Assembly: GCA_900543555.1 (NCBI GenBank)
Contig: UQRL01000001.1
Coordinates: 69,089-133,088, forward strand
DNA: 64,000 bases
Reading direction: 5' to 3'
From: an uncultured Oscillospiraceae bacterium
GTDB taxonomy: Bacteria > Bacillota > Clostridia > Oscillospirales > Acutalibacteraceae
Below are positions 17,380 through 24,681 of the stretch, piece by piece; within the stretch, counting starts at the first letter, position 1; each line of letters starts with the position of its first letter. A program made the position numbers and the translations under genes. The notes under the pieces are model-generated. The model was not told the DNA's origin, made no database searches, and worked only from the letters and a program-made list of their open reading frames with translations.

Positions 17380-18354
17380 TTACACGTGGAGCAGGGGCAC
17401 GCTCTTCCGGCAGGCCTCAATCTCCTCTGTGGTGGGCAGGGCGGGGATGGCCCCGGTCTTGGTGGCGCAGGTGGACCCAGCCGCGTTGGCGAAGTCCAGG
17501 AAATCCCCCAGCTCCTCCGGAGAGAGCTGGTCCGGCCGCTTCCCAGAAAGGATCACCTTGGCCAGCAGCGCCCCAAAGAAGCTGTCGCCAGAGCCGGTGG
17601 TGTCCTTCACTTTGGTGTCATAGGTGGGCTTCTCCAAGGTGAGGCCGGGCGCAAAGGCCTTGCAGCCCCGGGCGCCCAAGGTGACCACCACCAGGGAGAC
17701 CCCCTGCTCCAACAGGGCCCAGGCCCCTTCTTCCACCACTTCTTTCCCGGTGAGAAGCTCCAGCTCCTCCCCAGAGATCTTCATAATGTCCGCCTTGGGC
17801 ACCAGGCTCTTCATCTGGGCCACACCCTCCGCCTCGCGGCCCTTCCACAGGGGCGGCCGCCAGTTGGGGTCATAGGAGGTGATCTTCCCCAGCGCGCGGG
17901 CATGGTCCACCAGCTGGTGCACCGCGCTGCGGGAGGGCTCCGCCGTCAGCAGCAGAGAGCCGAAGCACAGCAGCTTGCACTCCTCCACAATGGACAGGTC
18001 CGTCTCCGCAAAGGAGAGGCGGGTGTCCGCGCCGGGGTTGCGGTAAAAGCTGAAGTCCCGGTCGCCCTCGGGGCTCAGCTGCACAAAGGCCAGGGTGGTG
18101 GCGTAGTCCGGGTCCTGCGAGAGGCCCCGGGTGTCCACGCCGCAGCCCTTCAAGGTGTCCGCCAGGAAACCGCCGAACATATCCAGGCCCACCCGGCCCA
18201 GAAAGCCGGCGCTCACCCCGGCCCGGTGGGCCTGCACCGCCACGTTGGCGGGGGCGCCCCCGGGATTGCGGGCAAAGAGGAGCCTTCCGTCCTCCGTCTC
18301 CCCCACGGGGGTAAAGTCGATCAGGAGCTCGCCCATTGAAACAAGGTCCGCCAT
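17380..18354 (-). CDS. PfkB-family sugar kinase, probably fructokinase
   Basis: A 324-aa ribokinase-family kinase. The N-terminal substrate motif is GGAPANVAVQAHRAG; the C-terminal catalytic and anion-hole motif is DTTGSGDSFFGALL (about residue 260). The N-terminal FTPVGE segment resembles fructokinases (ScrK/CscK) more than ribokinases, so phosphorylation of fructose to fructose-6-phosphate is the best guess. The start ATG 18354 has AAAGGTGG upstream; the open frame before it is not family-like. It is monocistronic with its own promoter and no transporter beside it. Confidence 0.85.
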   Translation of the reverse strand: MADLVSMGELLIDFTPVGETEDGRLLFARNPGGAPANVAVQAHRAGVSAGFLGRVGLDMFGGFLADTLKGCGVDTRGLSQDPDYATTLAFVQLSPEGDRDFSFYRNPGADTRLSFAETDLSIVEECKLLCFGSLLLTAEPSRSAVHQLVDHARALGKITSYDPNWRPPLWKGREAEGVAQMKSLVPKADIMKISGEELELLTGKEVVEEGAWALLEQGVSLVVVTLGARGCKAFAPGLTLEKPTYDTKVKDTTGSGDSFFGALLAKVILSGKRPDQLSPEELGDFLDFANAAGSTCATKTGAIPALPTTEEIEACRKSVPLLHV

Positions 18355-18391
18355 ATAGAAAACCACCTTTCCAGGAAAATCTCTTACCCTT

Positions 18392-18420
18392 ATCATACCG
18401 TTTTTCCGCCCTCTTGTAAA
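18392..18420 (-). promoter_or_regulatory. SigmaA promoter of the PfkB kinase
   Basis: Minus strand TTTACA (18420-18415), 17 bp, TATGAT (18397-18392), 38 nt before the start codon. Confidence 0.75.
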
Positions 18421-18453
18421 TGGAAAAATCCCCGAAAAAGGGCGGGCCCAAGC

Positions 18454-18487
18454 AAAAAGGACCGTCCCCGCAGGGGGACCGTCCTCT
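18454..18487 (-). terminator. Terminator of the lectin gene
   Basis: Hairpin AGGAC-C-GTCCCC with a single mismatch, then TTTTTGC on the minus strand, starting 10 nt after the lectin stop. Confidence 0.85.
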
Positions 18488-18496
18488 TTTTCCATC

Positions 18497-19213
18497 TTAC
18501 TTTTTCGCCTTGCTGGCGGGCGCGGCAGGCTTCTTAGAGGCGGGCTCCGCCTTCTGCAGGGCCTTGGGGGCCTCTTCCTGCTTCTTCATGGCCTTGGCGG
18601 GCTCTGCCTTCAGGGCCTTCTCCTCCGCCTTGGCCTCCACCGCTTTGGGAGCGGCGGCCTTTTTCTCCGCGGCCTTGCGGGGGGCGCGCTTGGCGGGAGC
18701 GGCCTTTTCCACAGCCTTCTCCTCCGCCTTGGGGGCCGCCTTCTTCGGGGCGGTCTTGCGCACGGTCTTGGCAGGGGCCTTCTCCTGGATGGAGACAAAC
18801 TTCCACTGCTGGCCCTCGCCCTCTACGCTCTCCCAAATCTGGGCGGGGGCGCCGTCCTCACTGCTCATGTCCACAATGTCCAGCGCCTTGCCGGAGTGCA
18901 CGTTGACGATCTTCTTATAAGTAGAGCTCACGTTGACCAGCTGCCACAGCTGGCTTTCGCCGCCCACATCTTCCCAGGTCTGGGCCCAGGTGCCGTCGGC
19001 GGTGCCGCCCTGCATCACATCCAAAACCTTGCCGCAAGCCTTGTTGAAAAGCTTGATGCCGCCCTCTGCCTCCACAGAGGTCCAGATCTGGGCGTCGGCC
19101 TTAACAGGCTCTCTCTGCTCCACGACCAGGCCGTTGTCCAGGCCGGTGGCCTGCAGGGCCTTGCCGCTTCTGCGGTTCACGATCATAAATTCCGCTGTTT
19201 TTTTGCCAGCCAT
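18497..19213 (-). CDS. Ricin-B-type (beta-trefoil) lectin domain with a histone-H1-like Lys/Ala/Pro tail
   Basis: A 238-aa protein without a signal peptide. Residues 6-141 form a three-fold repeat with QxW-type motifs (AQIW 41-44, SQLW 88-91, AQIW 124-127, QQW 135-137) and LD/VD segments (KVLDV, KALDIVD), the signature of RICIN/RicinB-like beta-trefoil domains. Residues 145-238 are almost only Lys, Ala, Pro and Glu (KKAAPKAEEKA, KRAPRKAAEKKAAAPK), like the tail of histone H1 or bacterial H1-like proteins. Lack of an export signal and the strongly basic tail suggest a cytoplasmic, nucleic-acid-associated protein; that is inference. It is monocistronic with a perfect consensus promoter, so probably abundant. 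Confidence 0.85.
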   Translation of the reverse strand: MAGKKTAEFMIVNRRSGKALQATGLDNGLVVEQREPVKADAQIWTSVEAEGGIKLFNKACGKVLDVMQGGTADGTWAQTWEDVGGESQLWQLVNVSSTYKKIVNVHSGKALDIVDMSSEDGAPAQIWESVEGEGQQWKFVSIQEKAPAKTVRKTAPKKAAPKAEEKAVEKAAPAKRAPRKAAEKKAAAPKAVEAKAEEKALKAEPAKAMKKQEEAPKALQKAEPASKKPAAPASKAKK

Positions 19214-19273
19214 GTGTGAAACATCCTTTCTATACCTTCTAAAGAATCATGTTACGAAAGCGATCTTGCCTGC

Positions 19274-19302
19274 ATTATATTCTTTTCCAGCGTTCCTGTC
19301 AA
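19274..19302 (-). promoter_or_regulatory. Perfect consensus sigmaA promoter of the lectin gene
   Basis: Minus strand TTGACA (19302-19297), exactly 17 bp, TATAAT (19279-19274). Both hexamers match the consensus at every position, which is rare and predicts strong constitutive expression. Confidence 0.92.
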
Positions 19303-19303
19303 A

Positions 19304-19350
19304 TCCCCGCAGGCCGCGAAAAACCTGGTTTTTTGCCGTTTGCGGGGGGA
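19304..19350. repeat. Single core hairpin element D upstream of the lectin promoter
   Basis: TCCCCGCA (19304-19311) and TGCGGGGGGA (19341-19350) flank the core AAAAACCTGGTTTTTT (19319-19334) followed by GCCG. The core resembles that of element C at 52919-53046. It ends one base from the -35 hexamer of the lectin promoter. Confidence 0.6.
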
Positions 19351-19451
19351 TCTGCCGCCGCTTTTTGGCTATATTTTGGAAGCTGCGGGAGGCCCGGTGC
19401 TCTGAAATTGTGGAAAAGCGGAAATTTTCTGAAAATATGGCCCGCACTTGC

Positions 19452-19480
19452 TTGGAAACGGCTATTTCATGGTGTATACT
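19452..19480 (+). promoter_or_regulatory. SigmaA promoter of the P-type ATPase
   Basis: TTGGAA (19452-19457), 17 bp, TATACT (19475-19480), 35 nt before the TTG start. Confidence 0.8.
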
Positions 19481-19515
19481 GGATATATTCACTGGAACGA
19501 AAAGGGGGAATCCGT

Positions 19516-21963
19516 TTGAATCGAGACCGCGAACCACGCCGGGCCGCGCCTTCGCCCGCCCGCCGTGCCGCACCGGTGGGGCGCTTCCACCCCGACCCGC
19601 GGGTGGGCCTCTCGGGAGAGCAGGTGCGGCAGCGGGTGCAGCAGGGCCTGCACAACGGCATCAGCGGCATCAAAACCAAAACCGAGGGCCAGATCATCCG
19701 GGAGAACGTGTTCACCTTCTTCAACATCCTCAACTTTGCCCTGGCCGCCGCGGTCATCCTGGTGGGCTCCTTCCGCAGCGCGGTGTTCCTGGGGGTTATT
19801 TTCGCCAACATCTTCATCGGCTCCTTCCAGAGCATCCGGGCCAAGCGCACCCTGGACAAGCTCTCCATCGTCTCCGCCCCCAAGGCCGCTGTCCTGCGGG
19901 AGGGCGTGAAAAAGGAGATCCCCGTGGAGCAGGTGGTTTTGGACGACATCCTGGTGCTCTCGGCGGGGAACCAGATCTGCTCTGACGCTGCGGTGGCCGC
20001 CGGGGAGTGCGAGGTCAACGAGTCCCTCATCACCGGGGAATCGGACCCCATTCTCAAGCGCCCGGGGGACAGCCTGCTCTCCGGCAGCTTTGTGGTCAGC
20101 GGCAGCGTTCACGCCCAGGTGGAGCATGTGGGCGCGGGGAACTACGCCACCAAGATCGCCGGGGACGCCAAGTACATTAAAAAGCGCAACTCCGAGATCA
20201 TGGACTCTATCGACCGCATCGTCAAGTGGGTGGGCTTCGGCATTCTGCCCATTGGGGCCCTGCTGTTCTGGAAGCAGTTCTTCGTGCTGGGGGACACCCT
20301 GCAGAACTCGGTGGTGAGCACCACCGCCGCCATGGTGGGCATGATTCCCGAGGGGCTGGTGCTGCTGGTGAGCGTGTGCTTTGCCGTCAGCGTGGTGAAG
20401 CTCTCCGCCCGCAAGACTTTGGTGCGGGACCTGTACTGCGTGGAGACCCTGGCCCGGGTGGACACCCTGTGCCTGGACAAGACCGGCACCATCACCGAGG
20501 GCACCATGCAGGTGGACGAGCTGGTGCCCTTTGCGGGCGTATCCGAGCAGGACATGGCCGCCGCCCTCTCGGCCCTGGTCTCCAACCTCAGCGACGGCAA
20601 CCCCACCTCCCTGGCCATTCAGGAGCGCTTTCCAGAGCCAAGCCCCTGGCGGGCCAGGGACCTGGTGCCCTTCTCCTCCGCCCGCAAATGGAGCGGCGCT
20701 TTCTTCCCCGGCCGGGGCTCCTACGTCATGGGCGCGGGGGAATTTATCCTGGGCGGCGGCTTTTCCGCCATCCGGGAGCAGGTGGAGGGCTACTCCCAGC
20801 AGGGGCAGCGGGTGCTGCTGCTGGCCCGCAGCCCCCAGCCCTTTGCGGACAAAGAGCTGCCGGAGAAGCTGGAGCTTATGGGCCTGGTGCTCTTGAGCGA
20901 CAAGATCCGCCGGGAGGCCCCCCGCACCCTGCGGTACTTTGCCGACCAGGGGGTGGATTTGAAGGTCATCTCCGGGGACAACGCCGTCACCGTGGCCCAC
21001 ATCGCCCGGAAGGCGGGGCTGGAAAACGCGGACAAGTATGTGGACGCCACCACCCTGCGCACCGAGGAGGACATCCGCCGGGCGGTGAGTGAGTACTCCG
21101 TCTTCGGCCGGGTGACCCCCCAGCAGAAGCTCAGCTTCGTCAAGGCATTGAAGGCCCAGGGCCACACGGTGGCCATGACCGGCGACGGCGTCAACGACGT
21201 GCTGGCCTTGAAGGAGGCGGACTGCTCCATCGCCATGGCCTCCGGCAGCGACGCGGCCCGCACCGTCTCCAGCCTGGTGCTGCTGGACTCCAACTTCGCC
21301 TCCATGCCCGTGGTGGTGCAGGAGGGCCGCCGGTCCATCAACAACCTGCAGCGCTCCAGCGCCCTGTTCCTCTCCAAGACCATTTTCTCGGCGCTGATCG
21401 CCGTGCTGTTCATCTTCATCAACTACAGCTACCCCTTCCAGCCGGTGCAGCAGACGCTGATCTCCACCCTGACCATCGGCACACCCTCCTTCATCCTGGC
21501 CTTAGAGCCCAACAAAGAGCGGCTGCGGGGCAAATTCATCTTAAACGTCATCCGCCAGAGCATCCCGGCGGCCCTGACCATGACCGCCAACATCGTGCTG
21601 CTGTGCGCCCTCAGCGAGCCCTTGGGCCTTTCCAACCCGGATATGTCCACCCTGGCGGTAATCCTCACCTGCCTGACGGGCTTTATCATGCTCTTTAAGG
21701 TGAGCACCCCCTTCAACGGCCTGCGGGGCGCCCTGTTCGGGGTGCTGCTCTCCGGCTTTGTGGCCTCGCTGCTCTTCCTGCGGGACTTCTTCGCCCTGAC
21801 AAACCTGACCATGCCCATGCTCATCGCCCTGGCCCCCATGCTGCTGTTCGCCATTGTGATGATGCTGGCCCTGCTCCACTTTGTGGACCACATCATCGCC
21901 AATGCCCAAAGCCCCCTGCGGCAGCTGGGCAAGCGCAAGGGGCGGCGGCACAAAACCCACTGA
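19516..21963 (+). CDS. CtpE-like cation-translocating P-type ATPase
   Basis: An 815-aa P-type ATPase. The phosphorylation motif DKTGTITEG has Asp at about residue 321. The actuator loop is NESLITGESDPILK, the hinge motif is TGDGVNDVLALKEADCSIAMASGSDAAR (about 554 on), and about ten membrane helices flank them. Sequence flavour (RENVFTFFNILNFALA near the start, NNLQRSSALFLSKTIFS after the hinge) fits the CtpE/Ca2+-uptake type, not the heavy-metal P1B type, because there is no CPC motif. The start is TTG 19516, just after GGGGG and following a clear promoter; no ATG is in place. The substrate is probably a divalent cation. Confidence 0.9.
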   Translation: MNRDREPRRAAPSPARRAAPVGRFHPDPRVGLSGEQVRQRVQQGLHNGISGIKTKTEGQIIRENVFTFFNILNFALAAAVILVGSFRSAVFLGVIFANIFIGSFQSIRAKRTLDKLSIVSAPKAAVLREGVKKEIPVEQVVLDDILVLSAGNQICSDAAVAAGECEVNESLITGESDPILKRPGDSLLSGSFVVSGSVHAQVEHVGAGNYATKIAGDAKYIKKRNSEIMDSIDRIVKWVGFGILPIGALLFWKQFFVLGDTLQNSVVSTTAAMVGMIPEGLVLLVSVCFAVSVVKLSARKTLVRDLYCVETLARVDTLCLDKTGTITEGTMQVDELVPFAGVSEQDMAAALSALVSNLSDGNPTSLAIQERFPEPSPWRARDLVPFSSARKWSGAFFPGRGSYVMGAGEFILGGGFSAIREQVEGYSQQGQRVLLLARSPQPFADKELPEKLELMGLVLLSDKIRREAPRTLRYFADQGVDLKVISGDNAVTVAHIARKAGLENADKYVDATTLRTEEDIRRAVSEYSVFGRVTPQQKLSFVKALKAQGHTVAMTGDGVNDVLALKEADCSIAMASGSDAARTVSSLVLLDSNFASMPVVVQEGRRSINNLQRSSALFLSKTIFSALIAVLFIFINYSYPFQPVQQTLISTLTIGTPSFILALEPNKERLRGKFILNVIRQSIPAALTMTANIVLLCALSEPLGLSNPDMSTLAVILTCLTGFIMLFKVSTPFNGLRGALFGVLLSGFVASLLFLRDFFALTNLTMPMLIALAPMLLFAIVMMLALLHFVDHIIANAQSPLRQLGKRKGRRHKTH

Positions 21964-21981
21964 ACCCTGCGGAGGAACGCT

Positions 21982-22395
21982 ATGCTGAAAACCATCCCCA
22001 CCCCAGCCATGCTGGAGGAGCTTTTGGGCCCGGCGCTGTATGCGGCTTGGCAGGCGCTGTGCCAGGCCATCGAGGAGCGCTATGACATGGACCGCCTGTG
22101 GGACTCCGGCGGCAAAAGCTGGACCTACGAGTACAAATACCGCCGGGGCGGCAAGACCCTGTGCTCCCTCTATGCCAAAAGCCAGTGCATGGGATTCCTG
22201 GTGATCTTTGGGAAAGCGGAGCGGGCCAAAGTGGAAGCCATCTGGGAGAGCCTCTCCCCGGCTGTCCGCGCCCAGTATGAGGCGGCCCAGACCTATCACG
22301 ACGGGAAATGGGTGATGTTTTCTCCCACCGGCACCAGCAACTTTGCAGAGTACATGGAACTGCTGGCCCTCAAGCGGAGACCCAACCGGAAATAA
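21982..22395 (+). CDS. DUF3788 family protein
   Basis: A 137-aa cytoplasmic protein of the DUF3788 family, recognised by the central WTYEYKYRRGGKTLCSLY and the FLVIFGKAERAKVE stretch. The family folds like small ligand-binding YdhG/DUF1801 proteins, and its role is not known. It starts 18 bp after the ATPase stop behind GGAGGAACGCT, so it is probably on the same transcript, and its stop overlaps the left arm of the shared terminator. Confidence 0.8.
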   Translation: MLKTIPTPAMLEELLGPALYAAWQALCQAIEERYDMDRLWDSGGKSWTYEYKYRRGGKTLCSLYAKSQCMGFLVIFGKAERAKVEAIWESLSPAVRAQYEAAQTYHDGKWVMFSPTGTSNFAEYMELLALKRRPNRK

Positions 22396-22438
22396 AAAAG
22401 TTTCCCACAGGCTGCCAAAGCCCTGTGGGAAACTTTTT
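22395..22438. terminator. Bidirectional terminator
   Basis: A 17-bp perfect stem AAAAAGTTTCCCACAGG with its complement at 22422-22438, between the DUF3788 gene and pyrE (convergent). Confidence 0.95.
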
Positions 22439-22451
22439 GCTTTTTAGAAGT

Positions 22452-23114
22452 TTACAGCACGCAGTACTGCTCCATATAGCCTTCCATGGCTTTGAGCAGC
22501 TCGGGGTCGGTGCCCTGCTCTTTCAGGTACTCATGGATATCCACCACGGTGACGATGGGGTGCACCTTCACGCCGAACTCCTCTTCCACCTCCATAATGG
22601 CGGTCTTGCCGGGGGTGTGGCCCACCTCGCACCGGTCCACGCTGATGAACATGTGGGGCACCTGCACATCGGCGCAGGCCTTCAGAATGGGCATAGTCTC
22701 CCGCACGGCGGTGCCGGCGGTGATCACGTCCTCGATGATGAGGATGCGGTCCCCGTCCTGGGGGGCATAGCCCACCGTGCCGCCGCCCTCGCCGTGGTCC
22801 TTCACCTCTTTGCGGTTGAAGAAATAGGGCTTGTCGATGCCGTAGTCGTTGTACAGGGCGATGGAGCAGGCGCTGGCCAGGGGGATGCCCTTATAGGCCG
22901 GGCCGAACATGGCCTCGAACTCTCCGCCCACGGTATCCTTCACAAGCCCGGCGTAGTAGCTGCCCAGCCGGGAAAGCTGGGCGCCGGTCTTATAGTTGCC
23001 GGTGTTGACAAAGTATTGGGTGTTGCGGCCGCTCTTGGTGACAAAGTGGCCGAAGCGCAGCACCTGGGCCGAGAGCATGAACTCGATAAATTCTTTTTTC
23101 TTTTCCGTCAGCAT
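22452..23114 (-). CDS. pyrE: Orotate phosphoribosyltransferase
   Basis: A 220-aa enzyme joining orotate and PRPP to form OMP in pyrimidine synthesis. The PRPP loop is RILIIEDVITAGTAVRE, and the substrate segment MFGPAYKGIPLA is characteristic. It is somewhat long for PyrE but within the Clostridia range. The start is ATG 23114 behind AAAGGATG. No other pyr gene is adjacent; it follows the 88-aa gene by 97 bp and probably shares its promoter. Confidence 0.95.
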   Translation of the reverse strand: MLTEKKKEFIEFMLSAQVLRFGHFVTKSGRNTQYFVNTGNYKTGAQLSRLGSYYAGLVKDTVGGEFEAMFGPAYKGIPLASACSIALYNDYGIDKPYFFNRKEVKDHGEGGGTVGYAPQDGDRILIIEDVITAGTAVRETMPILKACADVQVPHMFISVDRCEVGHTPGKTAIMEVEEEFGVKVHPIVTVVDIHEYLKEQGTDPELLKAMEGYMEQYCVL

Positions 23115-23211
23115 GGAACAGCATCCTTTCTTCCCCGCGGCTGGGGCTGGTTTCCCGCAAAAAAGGGCGGCCCGCGCCAAAGACACGCTTCCGGCCGCCC
23201 CCCGCAACTTT

Positions 23212-23478
23212 TTACTCTTCCTCGTCCTCCGAGTGCTTATACAGATTGAACCGGAACAGCTTGGATTCGTCGGACTCCTTCTCGCACATGACGAAGGCCT
23301 CGGCGATCTTGCCGCCCTCGATCAACGCAGTCAGGCCCACCAGCTGGCACAGCTTGCTTTTCAGGTTCAGCCGGTCGCCGTCCCGGGTCATCAGGTACAC
23401 TTCCCCTTCGCAGCTGTCCAGCACCTTCAAAAAGGCGGGCACGTCGATGTCATGCAGTTCTACCATTTTGGGAGACAT
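23212..23478 (-). CDS. Conserved small protein of unknown function (88 aa)
   Basis: Begins at ATG 23478, 6 nt after GGAGGAA, which decides the start over the longer open frame. The protein is acidic at the end (HSEDEEE) and contains VELHDIDVPAFLKVLDSC and EGEVYLMTRDGDRLNLKSKLCQL. The pattern suggests a compact alpha/beta fold with no catalytic motif and no membrane segment. I recall similar short proteins in other Clostridia but know no function. It precedes pyrE on the same strand behind a good promoter, giving a roughly 100-nt 5' leader. Confidence 0.7.
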   Translation of the reverse strand: MSPKMVELHDIDVPAFLKVLDSCEGEVYLMTRDGDRLNLKSKLCQLVGLTALIEGGKIAEAFVMCEKESDESKLFRFNLYKHSEDEEE

Positions 23479-23577
23479 ACTTATTCCTCCTTTGCCTATG
23501 TTCCGTATCGTCCCCGCCGTTCCCGGCAGGGAGCGCCGCCCCTCCCCTTTCTGGGACCCAGGGCCTGCGCTGTGTTT

Positions 23578-23606
23578 ATCATACCACAAACTCCCAGAAG
23601 ATGCAA
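23578..23606 (-). promoter_or_regulatory. SigmaA promoter of the 88-aa gene and pyrE
   Basis: Minus strand TTGCAT (23606-23601), 17 bp, TATGAT (23583-23578). Confidence 0.75.
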
Positions 23607-23806
23607 CCGGCTGCGCCGGCCCCACGTCGCGCAGGCGGCTGCGGACCGGGAAATGACAAAAATGGCTGCAAATGAAAAGCGCGGGCGCAGGAGGGCCCTG
23701 TCCCACAGCGGGATGTGCGCGGCTTGGCCGCGGCAGCTTGCCGCCCAAACAGCTGCCAGTAAAGGCCGCGGATTTTTCTTTCACGGCCGGAAATTTGGCA
23801 GAGGCG

Positions 23807-23835
23807 TTGAATCCCTTTTTTATTTTTGATAAGAT
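23807..23835 (+). promoter_or_regulatory. SigmaA promoter of the acetyltransferase operon
   Basis: TTGAAT (23807-23812), 17 bp, TAAGAT (23830-23835). It leaves a leader of about 150 nt before the acetyltransferase ATG. The stretch 23607-23806 upstream holds only GC-rich short inverted repeats. Confidence 0.7.
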
Positions 23836-23901
23836 ACAGGAGGGGAAATCAAAACACAGACCCCTATCCTGCAAACACAATTGAAGATTTGGTGAACGGA
23901 A

Positions 23902-23964
23902 ATGAAGGAACTTCGGAAAAAGAGGGCCGTGGCCACTGCCCTGAAAACTCTGCTTTGGAGGTGA
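23902..23964 (+). CDS. Possible 20-codon leader peptide
   Basis: A short frame from ATG 23902 (peptide MKELRKKRAVATALKTLLWR) ends at a TGA inside GGAGGTGA, 26 nt before the acetyltransferase ATG. It has only a weak ribosome site (GGTGAACGG). Short basic leaders of this kind precede some drug-resistance genes and act by ribosome stalling, so it is listed as a candidate. It may equally be chance. Confidence 0.3.
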   Translation: MKELRKKRAVATALKTLLWR

Positions 23965-23990
23965 ATCACAAACAGAAACGAGGTTATTTT

Positions 23991-24662
23991 ATGGCACTGC
24001 AGATTCCAGACCCCAACGCGGTCTTTCCCAACGCATACAAGACATCCTGCTTTTTAAAGAACGTGGTGCAGGCCCCCAATGTGACCATTGGGGACTACAC
24101 CTATTACGACGACCCCCAGGACCCCACGGGCTTTGAGAAAAACAACATCCTGTTCAACTACCCGGAGTTTGGGGACAGGCTCACCATTGGGAAATTCTGC
24201 TGCCTGGCCAGCGGCACCACCTTCGTCATGGGGGCGGCCAACCACCGGCTGTGCAGCGTGACCACCTACCCCTTCGCCGTGTTCGGCGGCGCCTGGGAGG
24301 AAAACGCCCCGCCCCACCTGGACCAGCTGCCCCGCAAGGGGGACACCGTTGTGGGCAACGATGTGTGGCTGGGCCGGGAGAGCGTGGTCATGCCCGGGGT
24401 GCACATCGGGGACGGGGCCATCGTAGCGGCCTATTCCGTGGTGACGAAGGACGTGGCCCCCTACACCCTGGTGGGCGGCAACCCCGCCCGGTTCTTGAAA
24501 AACAGGTTCGACCCCCAGCTGACCCAGCTCCTCTTGGAGGCAAAGTGGTGGGACTGGGACCCCGCCGCCCTGGCGGAGGCCCTGCCCATGCTGTGCAGCC
24601 CCGACCTGGAACAGGTGAAAGCCTGGCTGCGGGATCTAGGATATGGGGCAGCAGAAATATAA
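23991..24662 (+). CDS. CatB/Vat-like (xenobiotic acyltransferase family) O-acetyltransferase
   Basis: A 223-aa left-handed beta-helix enzyme. Hexapeptide repeats run from LTIGKFCCLASGTTF through VVGNDVWLGRESVVMPGVHIGDGAIVAAYSVV; the loop GAANHRLCSVTTYPF carries the catalytic His typical of the XAT class (streptogramin A Vat and chloramphenicol CatB relatives); the trimer segment PYTLVGGNPARFLKNRF closes the helix. The acetyl acceptor cannot be told: relatives modify antibiotics or sugars. The next gene is a phosphohexomutase 19 bp downstream, which favours a sugar or cell-surface role. The start ATG 23991 has GAGGTT upstream. Confidence 0.85.
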   Translation: MALQIPDPNAVFPNAYKTSCFLKNVVQAPNVTIGDYTYYDDPQDPTGFEKNNILFNYPEFGDRLTIGKFCCLASGTTFVMGAANHRLCSVTTYPFAVFGGAWEENAPPHLDQLPRKGDTVVGNDVWLGRESVVMPGVHIGDGAIVAAYSVVTKDVAPYTLVGGNPARFLKNRFDPQLTQLLLEAKWWDWDPAALAEALPMLCSPDLEQVKAWLRDLGYGAAEI

Positions 24663-24681
24663 GTAAGGAGGAATCCCTGAT

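Noticed and set aside
23640..23700. Another palindromic-word element (GGGAAATGACAAAAATGG and similar)
   Set aside because: The GGGAAATG start resembles the element ends, but no inverse word, core or tail is present.
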